Assembly (NCBI GenBank): GCA_019454835.1
Contig: JACFNP010000025.1
Span: 1-47,094, forward strand
Reading direction: 5' to 3'
DNA length: 47,094 nucleotides
Source: Rubellimicrobium sp.
GTDB lineage: Bacteria; Pseudomonadota; Alphaproteobacteria; Rhodobacterales; Rhodobacteraceae
Positions 7,765 to 15,271 of the stretch are shown one piece after another (position 1 is the first letter of the stretch; each line of letters opens with the position of its first letter). The notes beneath the pieces were generated by a model. It did no database searches. It had not been told where the DNA came from and saw nothing but the letters and a program-made list of their open reading frames with translations. A program made the position numbers and the translations under genes.

Positions 7765-8901
7765 ATGCACATGGACACGAGCGCAACACCTGCGGATCTG
7801 GCTGCGACCTGGATTCCGCCGCGCGGCACCCACGGCCCGTTCTGGCGCTGGGCGCCGCTGGTAACGCAGGCGGCGGGGCTGGAGCCGGTGTCGCTGCACG
7901 AAGGCGGCACGCCGATGCTCGGGTCACGACTGTGGCACGGGGTCTGGTGGAAGGACGAGGGCCGCAATCCGACCGGCTCGCACAAGGACCGGGCGCTGTC
8001 GCTGGCTGCAGCCGACGCCAGAGCAAGCGGTGCCCGCCACCTGGCGGTGGTCTCTGCAGGGTCGACCGGCCTGTCCTGCGCCGCCTATGCTGCACGCGCC
8101 GGATTATCGGCCACGATCCTGTTCACGCCGGGGACCGCGCCGCACAATCTCGTGCCGCTGCAGGCGCTCGGGGCTACGCTGGTCGAGATCACGACCGACA
8201 TCGACACCGCCATCGCCGCCCTGTCCGCGCTGGACGGGCGGCACGGGATTCGCGTCTGCTCCACGACGCGGGCCGCGAACTCCGTCCAGGCAGAGGCGGC
8301 GCAGACGATCGCCTACGAGATCGTCGCCGATCTCGGCCATGCCCCGGATCAGGTCGTGGTACCGACAGGCGGCGGCGGCACGATTGCGGCGATCCATGAC
8401 GGCTTTTCCAGGCTGCGTGCAATGGGTGTCATCGACCGCAATCCCCGTCTGATCGCCGTCGTGCCGGACCGCTACGATACCCTGCATCGCGCCCTGAAAG
8501 AGGGGGTCGACGGCGATGCCGTGTTTTCGCTGCCACCGCCCGCAGGCGGGGCGACGGTGTTGAACAAGCTCGCGCATGCGCATCCCCCCGACGGGCGCTG
8601 GGCGCTGGCGGCGCTGCGCGAAAGCGGCGGACAGGTGATCACGGTGTCGGACGAGGCCGCGCTGGCGGCGGTGCCCCGGCTCGGCACGAACGAGGGGCTG
8701 TTCGTCGAACCCTCAAGCGCCGTCGCGCTGGTTGCGCTCGATCAGCTTGACCGCAGCGGACAGCTTGCAGGCACGACGACCGTAGCACTTGCCTGCGGCC
8801 ACGGTTTCCGCGAGACCGCCGCCCTCGCGGACCGGACCGACAGACGACATCAGGTACAGCCCGACACGCTTGAAGCGCTGCTCGCGCGGCTCGACGGATG
8901 A
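7765..8901 (+). CDS. Threonine-synthase-like PLP-dependent lyase
   Basis: This 378-residue protein is a fold-type II pyridoxal-phosphate enzyme. The PLP lysine is K74 in NPTGSHKDRA, and the phosphate-binding glycine loop is TGGGG at 201-205. SAGSTGLSCAAYAARAGL also fits the threonine synthase group. The long N-terminal domain of housekeeping threonine synthases is absent and the gene sits in a catabolic operon, so a beta-elimination or replacement on an amino acid released by the deacylase is more likely than threonine synthesis. Ammonia-lyases of this fold are an alternative. ATG 7765 has GGAGG at 7755-7759; ATG 7771 is also possible. Confidence 0.82.
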   Translation: MHMDTSATPADLAATWIPPRGTHGPFWRWAPLVTQAAGLEPVSLHEGGTPMLGSRLWHGVWWKDEGRNPTGSHKDRALSLAAADARASGARHLAVVSAGSTGLSCAAYAARAGLSATILFTPGTAPHNLVPLQALGATLVEITTDIDTAIAALSALDGRHGIRVCSTTRAANSVQAEAAQTIAYEIVADLGHAPDQVVVPTGGGGTIAAIHDGFSRLRAMGVIDRNPRLIAVVPDRYDTLHRALKEGVDGDAVFSLPPPAGGATVLNKLAHAHPPDGRWALAALRESGGQVITVSDEAALAAVPRLGTNEGLFVEPSSAVALVALDQLDRSGQLAGTTTVALACGHGFRETAALADRTDRRHQVQPDTLEALLARLDG

Positions 8902-9596
8902 GCAACGCTCCCCTGCCCCAGGGATGGGAGCGGATCGCGCCCGCCTACCCCCTCGACTGCATCTGCTGGCGGCTGCGGGTCGGCGGCGAGATGCTGCAGT
9001 TCGATGCCGGGACGGGGCTTGGGCCTCTGCCCGTCTCCATCCCGGACCGGCTGTTTCTCACCCATGGCCACGCCGACCACTCGGGCGGGGCGGCTCGCCT
9101 GCAGGCGGCGGGGGCACAGGTAGTTGCGGGCGCACAGACCGCAACCTGGCTCGCGGCAGGGGACGAAGCGGCGATTTCACTTGATCGGGCGCGGCGTGCA
9201 GGACTTTATCCGCGCACCTACCGGCTGGCAGCCCTTGCCACCCCGGCCTCGATCATGCGTCCGGGCGAGCGCAGGCAGTTCGGCCCGGCAACCGTCGAAT
9301 GTATCGTCACCACCGGCCACAGCGCGGATCACATGTCGTTTCTGGTCGAGACGCCGGACAGCCGCGCCCTCGTCGCCGGCGATGCGTTGTTTGCGGGCGG
9401 TACCGTTGTGCTGCAGGACGCCTGGGACAGCACGGTCCCCGAGACCTGCCGCACGATAGAACGGATCGCCGCCCTTGCGCCCGACCATATCCTGCCCGGC
9501 CACGGCCCGGTGATGTCCGGCACGGACGCCTCACGCGCCATCGAGCTGGCTCTCGCACGTGTCGCGCGTTTCCTCCCGCCCCTGCCCTTCCTGTGA
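8898..9596 (+). CDS. Metallo-beta-lactamase-fold hydrolase
   Basis: The 232-residue protein has all metal-binding motifs of the MBL superfamily: H56, H58, D60 and H61 in THGHADHSGG, H141 in TGHSADHMSF, D162 in VAGDALF, and H202 in PGHGPV. It resembles the glyoxalase II/general MBL hydrolase group, which cleaves thioesters, lactones or other esters. The ATGA overlap with the PLP enzyme gene ties it to the same pathway. It is the last enzyme gene before the regulator. Its substrate is unknown; hydrolysis of a lactone or thioester intermediate would fit. Confidence 0.85.
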   Translation: MSNAPLPQGWERIAPAYPLDCICWRLRVGGEMLQFDAGTGLGPLPVSIPDRLFLTHGHADHSGGAARLQAAGAQVVAGAQTATWLAAGDEAAISLDRARRAGLYPRTYRLAALATPASIMRPGERRQFGPATVECIVTTGHSADHMSFLVETPDSRALVAGDALFAGGTVVLQDAWDSTVPETCRTIERIAALAPDHILPGHGPVMSGTDASRAIELALARVARFLPPLPFL

Positions 9597-9628
9597 TACT
9601 TGCCAGATCAGTCAGTAAACGCTACCTT

Positions 9629-9651
9629 GGCTGTCAGGTAACCTGACAGCC
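9629..9651 (+). promoter_or_regulatory. Perfect palindrome before the FadR-type regulator, likely operator
   Basis: Two 11-bp arms, GGCTGTCAGGT (9629-9639) and ACCTGACAGCC (9641-9651), are exact reverse complements around a single A. The element ends 4 bp before the regulator ATG, so it overlaps the region where a ribosome-binding site would be, and no clear Shine-Dalgarno sequence is visible. GntR/FadR-type dimers bind such palindromes, so autoregulation is the simplest reading. Blocking ribosome entry by the RNA hairpin is an alternative. Confidence 0.65.
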
Positions 9652-9655
9652 AGTT

Positions 9656-10384
9656 ATGAACCTTCGACCCATCATTCGCAGAACCACGACACAGGACGCC
9701 GTGGATCAGTTGTTCAGCATGATCCGCAATGGCGTCTGGAAGGTTGGCGACCAGCTTCCCTCAGAAAAGGATCTGGCCGAACAGATGGGTGTCGGGCGCT
9801 CGACAATCCGCGAGGCGCTGCAGAACCTTGCCGCGATCAACGTGATCGAAAGCTCTGCCGGGCATCGGACCATCATCAAGAGTCCGTCCCCAGGCGAGAT
9901 CTTCCGCACCGATCTTGTTGCATTCCTGCTGGCGGACGTGACCGCGACCGAACTGCTCGAGGCCCGCATGATGATCGAGCCGGACTGTGCGCGGCTGGCC
10001 ACCAGTCGCGGCAGCGACGCTGACTTTGCCGCGATCGAAAGGATTCTCGACGACCACCAGCGCATGTTTGAGGCAGGTGAGCCTGTTCACGAAATGGGCG
10101 CGGCGTTTCACGTCGCTATCGCCCGCGCCGCCCACAACCGGGTTGCGACCATGTTCATGACATCGATTCTCGACCTCCTGACCGAGCGCGGCCGGATGGC
10201 GGACCTGATCGACGGCATCCGCGAGCGCGAGCTTGCCGACCACCGCCGACTGTTCGGAATCATCCGCTCTGGCGACCCCGATGCCGCTTACCGCGCGATG
10301 TACGAACACATTTTCGACTGGTCTGACACCTATGACGGAATCACCCTGCACGGCCATGCCCGTGCCGGGACTATGCAGGGCTGA
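9656..10384 (+). CDS. FadR-subfamily GntR transcriptional regulator
   Basis: A 242-residue regulator. Residues ~8-75 form the winged helix-turn-helix (LPSEKDLAEQMGVGRSTIRE), and the rest is an all-helical FCD ligand domain, with the histidines expected to bind metal in FHVAIARAAHN, DHRRLFG and MYEHIFDW. Such proteins usually repress a catabolic operon until a pathway acid binds. The gene follows the MBL gene by 59 bp in the same direction and has its own palindromic operator. A related half-site lies at the promoter of the operon, about 8.6 kb upstream, so it very likely controls the whole 1080-9596 block. Confidence 0.9.
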   Translation: MNLRPIIRRTTTQDAVDQLFSMIRNGVWKVGDQLPSEKDLAEQMGVGRSTIREALQNLAAINVIESSAGHRTIIKSPSPGEIFRTDLVAFLLADVTATELLEARMMIEPDCARLATSRGSDADFAAIERILDDHQRMFEAGEPVHEMGAAFHVAIARAAHNRVATMFMTSILDLLTERGRMADLIDGIRERELADHRRLFGIIRSGDPDAAYRAMYEHIFDWSDTYDGITLHGHARAGTMQG

Positions 10385-10524
10385 GCCGCAACGGGTTTCA
10401 CGACAGCCCGCCGATCTTCGTTACGGCCCACACCGCCGGTCGCGTATCCCGCACTGCCGTAGTGGCCGCCACTTTCTGCTGCCGTATCGCGGCAACGTAC
10501 CCGCGCTGCCTGTTCATGCAACGC

Positions 10525-10564
10525 TTGCCTGATGCCGCCCGAGCCTCGGGACCAGGTCAGGCAA
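10525..10564 (+). terminator. Hairpin after the FadR-type gene, possible terminator
   Basis: TTGCCTGA (10525-10532) pairs with TCAGGCAA (10557-10564), and an inner CCCGA/TCGGG stem (10538-10542 with 10546-10550) sits in the loop. No T run follows, so it may be a factor-dependent terminator or an RNA-stabilising structure. The rest of the 10385-10592 gap shows no gene or motif I recognise. Confidence 0.4.
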
Positions 10565-10592
10565 ACAGCGACGCGACAAGCCCCGGAACCTG

Positions 10593-13319
10593 ATGGCGAG
10601 AGCGCGACATCACATGCCTTGTCACGCTGCGGCGCTTCCGTTTAGCTTGCACGCACTCCTGAAAGCACAGCGGTGTCCCATGGTCTCGTCAGTCCCGAGG
10701 ACGGGTCTCGTTGACGAAGCAGTCTCGCACAGTGAACGCCGTCTCGTCCTGATCGAAGCTCCGTCCGGCAGCGGCAAGTCGACGCTGCTGCGGCAGATCG
10801 CTGCCCGGCTGTCGGATGGCGGGCAGCGCGTGAGGCTGATCAATCTGACGCATGATGCGGATGCAGTCGCTCTGGGACAGGCGCTGCTTGCCGCGCTGGC
10901 ACCCGGCGGACGCGACGGCAACCGACCGGGTGCCGAGACCCTCGACCAGCTAATCTTGCAGATGGAGCAGGCGGCAAGCGCGCTGCAGGCGCCGGTCTGC
11001 ATCCTGATGGACGATTTCCAGCGCGTCATTTCGCCCGACGCGCTGACGCTGGTGACACGGCTGCTTTACCTTGATCCCGCGCCGCCACTGAGGCTGATGA
11101 TTGCATCGCGCGTCGCGGCGGGGCTGGCGGTGACAGCGTTGCGGCTGCAGGGGCAGGTACTCGAGCTTGGCGCGCACGAGTTGAGGCTGAACGACACCGA
11201 GGCGATCCAGATGCTGCGCGCCTCGGGCATCTCGGTGCCGCAGGAACTGTGGTTGCGGTTCGTGCGCCGCGTCGGCGGCTGGGCGGTTGCGTTGCGCCTT
11301 GCGCTGATCCTGCTGCGCGACCAGAGGATTGCCCTGGATGAACTGCCCGATTTCTCGGGGCGGCAGCGCGAGATGGCGGCCTATCTGTCGCAACTGGTCG
11401 TCGAAGGCGTCCCGTCTGCGGATCGAGGCCTGCTGTTCAAGGCCGCAGCCTTCGATCAACTGCGCCCCGACGTGATGGCTGCGGCAATCGGCGGCCCGGA
11501 AACCGGGCGGCTGCTGCGCCTGCTCGCCGCACTGGCACTGCCGCTCGAGGGCGGAGACAACGTCGCCACGCCGCGTTTGCATGGTCTGGTTGGCGAGTTT
11601 CTGGAAGCCGAGGCGCGGGGCGCCGGTGTCGATCTGGGTGCGATCCGCCGCCGCGCGGCAGACTACCTCGCCGCGCAAGGCGAATGGCGCAAGGCGATCA
11701 GCGTCGCGCTGCGATCGGGCGACATGGCCAACGCGGCCGGGATGGCCGAGCGCGGCGGTGGCTGGCGGCTGATCTATCGTGGCGAGGACGGCGCGGCACA
11801 GCAGTTTTCGGAGCTCGCCCGGCTTGCGCCGACAGAGCTGGCCGCGACGCCGCGCACCATTCTCGGCCTGGCGATTTCGGCCGCCAAGCGCGGCGAGATC
11901 GACCTGGCGCTGAACCGGATCGAGCAGGCGCGCGAGGTGATCGCTCCCGACCGCGTCGATCTGCAGGCTGAATTGCGGCTGATCGCGGCGCTGCTCGATC
12001 TCTACTGCGACCGCCGCGCGGCGGCGGATCTGGTCGCGCAGCTTGAGGCGGACATAACCCCCATGACAGGGGTTGATCCGGTGCGGCTGGCGCTGACGCG
12101 CAACTTGCTGTGCTTCTTCTCGCTCCAGTCGAGTCAGTTCGATGCCGCGATCCGGTTCGGCCGTCTTGCGATCCGCGACTTTCGTGCTGCAGGGTCCGAC
12201 TTCGGCGCGGCACATCTGCCGATCCATGTCGGACAGGCCGAATTCCTGTCAGGCCAGTTCGAGAGCGCGAAAGAGACGCTTGCCGAACATGCGGAACGCT
12301 GCCGACGCGAACTGGGGTCCGACGCCGACCTGACGCTGATGACCCGGGTAATACAATACGAGATCGAGATCGAAGCAGGGCGAACCGGCGGCAGCGCTGA
12401 GGATGTCGAATTCCTCGAACACGCATTTGATCGGCTGGGCCATCGCGATAGCTGGTATGACCCGTTGGCCTCGGCGCTGATCTCGCGCACACGGCTGGCG
12501 CTGCTTGCCGGAAACGACCCCGATCATGTCCTGCAACATGCCAGGGCCATTGCGGTGCGACGCCACTACAGCCGCCTCGCCGATCTGGTGGAACTGCTGC
12601 GGATCGAGGCTCTCCTTCGGCTGGGTCAGAGCGCGGATGCCGCGCGCCTGCTGGCCTCGGCGCAGCCTGCGCTCGAAAGCGGGCCGACGCCCGGGGGTGA
12701 TCCGGTGTCGATGCGCGGGCCGCTGCGAACGACGCTGCAGGCGCGTCTTGCGCTGGCCGAGGGCAGGCATGACGAGGCGCTGCGCATTCTGGCTGACTCG
12801 ACCCTGCGCGCACGGGGCAACGTGCCGCGCCTGACCCGCCTTGCCGCGTTGCGGCTGCGCATCCTCCTGGCTGCCGGACAGGCCGATACGGCCTGGGCGG
12901 AACTGGTCGATCTGGCGGTACGGCAGCGGCTGGACGATCTCTGTCTGCCCTTCGCCGAAGAGGGCACGGCGCTGCACGATCACATCACCGGGCGCTTTGC
13001 CATGCTGGCGCCTGCCTCGTTGCTGCGGCAGCGGTTGCAGCCGGTGTTCGAGCTTGTAAGGCGCCACCGCCACGGCGAGTCCGCGCCTGGCGAGGTTCTC
13101 CTGACGCCCAGCGAAGCTCTGATCATTGCCCGGCTGGAGCACGGGCTGTCGAACAAGGAGATCGCCCGCGCGCTGGGGATCAGCGGCAATACGGTTAAAT
13201 TTCATCTTGCCAATATCTATCGCAAGCTCGATGCCGGAAACCGCACTACGGCGCTGGCTCGGGCGCGCGATCTGGGGTTGCTGGCGCCGCCTTATCGAGG
13301 CGGTGCACGCCCCGGATAA
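10593..13319 (+). CDS. Large LuxR-family (MalT-like, LAL) transcriptional regulator
   Basis: The 908-residue protein has the architecture of large ATP-binding LuxR regulators. Walker A is APSGSGKSTL at about 56-65 and a Walker B-like CILMDDFQRV follows near 140. There is a long helical TPR-like middle region (~370-820) and a C-terminal LuxR helix-turn-helix (LTPSEALIIARLEHGLSNKE, then IARALGISGNTVKFHLANIY). Such proteins bind an inducer, oligomerise with ATP and activate nearby genes. The nearest downstream genes are hyuB-hyuA and their transporter, so they are the likely target. The N-terminus is uncertain: ATG 10593 gives 908 residues, but ATG 10680 gives a start (MVSSVPRTGLVDEAVSHSER) closer to the ATPase domain. 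Neither has a strong ribosome-binding site. Confidence 0.85.
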   Translation: MARARHHMPCHAAALPFSLHALLKAQRCPMVSSVPRTGLVDEAVSHSERRLVLIEAPSGSGKSTLLRQIAARLSDGGQRVRLINLTHDADAVALGQALLAALAPGGRDGNRPGAETLDQLILQMEQAASALQAPVCILMDDFQRVISPDALTLVTRLLYLDPAPPLRLMIASRVAAGLAVTALRLQGQVLELGAHELRLNDTEAIQMLRASGISVPQELWLRFVRRVGGWAVALRLALILLRDQRIALDELPDFSGRQREMAAYLSQLVVEGVPSADRGLLFKAAAFDQLRPDVMAAAIGGPETGRLLRLLAALALPLEGGDNVATPRLHGLVGEFLEAEARGAGVDLGAIRRRAADYLAAQGEWRKAISVALRSGDMANAAGMAERGGGWRLIYRGEDGAAQQFSELARLAPTELAATPRTILGLAISAAKRGEIDLALNRIEQAREVIAPDRVDLQAELRLIAALLDLYCDRRAAADLVAQLEADITPMTGVDPVRLALTRNLLCFFSLQSSQFDAAIRFGRLAIRDFRAAGSDFGAAHLPIHVGQAEFLSGQFESAKETLAEHAERCRRELGSDADLTLMTRVIQYEIEIEAGRTGGSAEDVEFLEHAFDRLGHRDSWYDPLASALISRTRLALLAGNDPDHVLQHARAIAVRRHYSRLADLVELLRIEALLRLGQSADAARLLASAQPALESGPTPGGDPVSMRGPLRTTLQARLALAEGRHDEALRILADSTLRARGNVPRLTRLAALRLRILLAAGQADTAWAELVDLAVRQRLDDLCLPFAEEGTALHDHITGRFAMLAPASLLRQRLQPVFELVRRHRHGESAPGEVLLTPSEALIIARLEHGLSNKEIARALGISGNTVKFHLANIYRKLDAGNRTTALARARDLGLLAPPYRGGARPG

Positions 13320-13342
13320 TCGGGCCTGCTGGAGCGGATCGC

Positions 13343-13434
13343 GTTCAATCCGATTCAGCGGGCCCGCTCCAACTCCTTGTTTTGTCGCATTGTCGCGGGC
13401 GTCAATTGTTTCCACTTGACTGCGAAATGCTCAA
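13343..13434 (+). repeat. 92-bp intergenic repeat, copy A
   Basis: This segment and 21516-21607 align over 92 bases without gaps and share long identical runs, including CCGCTCCAACTCCTTGTTTT and ATCGCGGGCGTCAA/GTCGCGGGCGTCAA. The second half folds back: GTCAA at the left pairs with TTGAC at the right. The core CTCCAACTCCTTGTTTTGTC recalls an intergenic repeat widespread in alphaproteobacteria. Both copies are in the same orientation and outside genes. Confidence 0.85.
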
Positions 13435-13476
13435 TCTGCCGGTTTCCCAGACGATCCTGCCAACCATACCCCGCGC

Positions 13477-13512
13477 ACCCTCTGCCCCACCCGTTCGGGT
13501 GGGGCAGAGGGT
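13477..13512 (+). terminator. Strong 16-bp hairpin between the LuxR-type gene and hyuB
   Basis: ACCCTCTGCCCCACCC (13477-13492) pairs perfectly with GGGTGGGGCAGAGGGT (13497-13512) around a GTTC loop. It is the strongest hairpin between the regulator gene and hyuB. It probably ends the regulator transcript, in either direction since it is symmetric. No T run follows. It lies 65 bp before hyuB, so an effect on the hyu 5' leader is also possible. Confidence 0.55.
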
Positions 13513-13576
13513 AGGAGACGATCCCCCTTCGCGGACTCTACAATAGGCCCCGGACCAGACAGCACGAGGTGTGGCC

Positions 13577-15271
13577 TTGGCCGAGGAACCGCAATACGGG
13601 ATCGACCCGGTTACACTCGAGATCATACATGGCAAGCTGCTTGCCATCGTGGACGAGATGGGCGTCGTCATGCAGCGCACCAGCATGAGTCCCGTGATCT
13701 ACGAGGTGCTCGACTTTGCCTGCGGCATCTGCACCGCCAGCGCCGAGCTTGTCGCGCAGAGCAACGGCATCACGTTGTTCACCGGCACCTTCGGCACACA
13801 GTTGCAATCGGTGATCGACGCCTACGCGGGCGATGTGCACGAAGGCGACATATTCGTGACCAACGATCCCTATTACGGCGGGACCCATGCCTGCGACTTC
13901 GCCATCATCCGCCCCATCTTCCATGAGGGTGACCTGCTCGCCTGGGCGGTGAACGTCGCGCACTGGGTCGATGTTGGCGGCGCGGTACCCGGCAGCCTGC
14001 CGCCCGATGCGACCTCGATCTTTCAGGAAGGACTGCGCCTGTCGCGGCTGCGGCTGGCGGTTCACGACACTCTCAGCCCGGAAATCCTGCGTATCATCCG
14101 CGAGAACGTGCGCCTGCCCGATGTCGCGATGGGCGACCTCAACGCCCAGATCGCGACCGTGCACATCGCCGAAGCGCGGCTGGGCGAGATGCTTGACAGA
14201 TACGGTGCCGACGTTCTGCGTGAAGGGTTCGACGCGCTGATCGACACCGCCGCACGGCGCGCGCGCGCCGTGATCGCGGCGCTGCCGGATGGCAGCTACC
14301 GGGCGCAGGACGTGATCGACGGCGACGGTGTCTCAGACACGCCTATCACGGTGCAGGTCGAGGTGACGATCAGCGGCGAAAGCCTTGCGATCGATTTCAC
14401 CGGCTGTCCGCCCGCCGCCGCCGGTCCGATCAACTGCGGCGCGGGCGCGCTGCATTCGGCGGTGAAATCGGTGTTCAAGGCGATGGTCGCCCCGCACGAG
14501 CCGTCAAACGAGGGCTGGTTCCGCCCGCTGACGATCACGGCCCCGCGCGGGACGATCTTCACCGCCGAACGGCCTTCACCTACCGGCTGGTATTACGAAG
14601 GCTCGGTCCACGCCTCCGAACTGGTGTGGAAGGCGCTGGCCCCGGTGCTGCCGCAACGCTTTTCGGCTGGCTCCTATTCCTCGCTCTGCGTGATCTACCT
14701 GTCCGGCCACACCCCTGACGGGGAGGAATTCATCCATATCGAGCCGACCCACGGCGGCTGGGGCGCCTGTTCGGACGGCGACGGCGCCAATGCGGTTATC
14801 TCGCTGACCGATGGCGACACCTACAATTATTCTATCGAATTGCTCGAGGCGAAATTCCCCCTGCGGGTGCGCCGTTACGACTTCAACACCGAAAATGGCC
14901 CCGGTGCGGGGCGCTATCGCGGCGGCTACGGTGTGGTGCGCGATTACGAGGTACTGGTCGACGGCACCACCCTGACCGGCAGCTTCGGCCGCAACGCCAC
15001 GGCGCCATGGGGGATCGAGGGCGGGTTCGACGGGTCCGCGAACCGTTTTGAGGTGATCGAGGCCGCAACCGGCCGAGTCACGCCTTACGGTCGCCTTGGC
15101 GGTCGCCGCCTGCACAGGGGCGACGTGGTGCGTATCGTCACCGGAGGGGGCGGCGGCTGGGGCCCGCCCGACCGGCGTGCGCCCGAGGCGATCACGGCCG
15201 ATCTGCGCGCGGAGCTTTTATCCCGCGACGACGCCCGGCGACTTTACGGCTGGCAGGAGGCTGCACAATGA
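13577..15271 (+). CDS. hyuB: Hydantoinase/oxoprolinase subunit B family protein
   Basis: This 564-residue protein is the HyuB-type subunit of ATP-dependent ring-opening amidases (N-methylhydantoinase, 5-oxoprolinase, acetone carboxylase relatives). Family hallmarks are YGIDPVTLEIIHGKL at the start, VTNDPYYGGTHACDFAI, and the glycine-rich GGGGGWGPPDRR near the C-terminus. The length is normal. I prefer TTG 13577, because GAGG at 13566-13569 is 7 bp before it; GTG 13571 is only 1 bp from that box. The gene overlaps hyuA by ATGA, and the two subunits form one enzyme. The substrate could be a hydantoin, oxoproline-like lactam or related imide. Confidence 0.9.
   Translation: MAEEPQYGIDPVTLEIIHGKLLAIVDEMGVVMQRTSMSPVIYEVLDFACGICTASAELVAQSNGITLFTGTFGTQLQSVIDAYAGDVHEGDIFVTNDPYYGGTHACDFAIIRPIFHEGDLLAWAVNVAHWVDVGGAVPGSLPPDATSIFQEGLRLSRLRLAVHDTLSPEILRIIRENVRLPDVAMGDLNAQIATVHIAEARLGEMLDRYGADVLREGFDALIDTAARRARAVIAALPDGSYRAQDVIDGDGVSDTPITVQVEVTISGESLAIDFTGCPPAAAGPINCGAGALHSAVKSVFKAMVAPHEPSNEGWFRPLTITAPRGTIFTAERPSPTGWYYEGSVHASELVWKALAPVLPQRFSAGSYSSLCVIYLSGHTPDGEEFIHIEPTHGGWGACSDGDGANAVISLTDGDTYNYSIELLEAKFPLRVRRYDFNTENGPGAGRYRGGYGVVRDYEVLVDGTTLTGSFGRNATAPWGIEGGFDGSANRFEVIEAATGRVTPYGRLGGRRLHRGDVVRIVTGGGGGWGPPDRRAPEAITADLRAELLSRDDARRLYGWQEAAQ

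Noticed and set aside
5225-8901. Ectoine degradation cluster
   Set aside because: Only the deacylase and PLP enzyme types are reminiscent; the ectoine hydrolase, aminotransferase and Ehu/Teh-type transporter are not present.
11698-13415. Two long minus-strand frames opposite the LuxR-type regulator
   Set aside because: The plus-strand regulator has intact ATPase and helix-turn-helix domains; the antisense frames show no family features.
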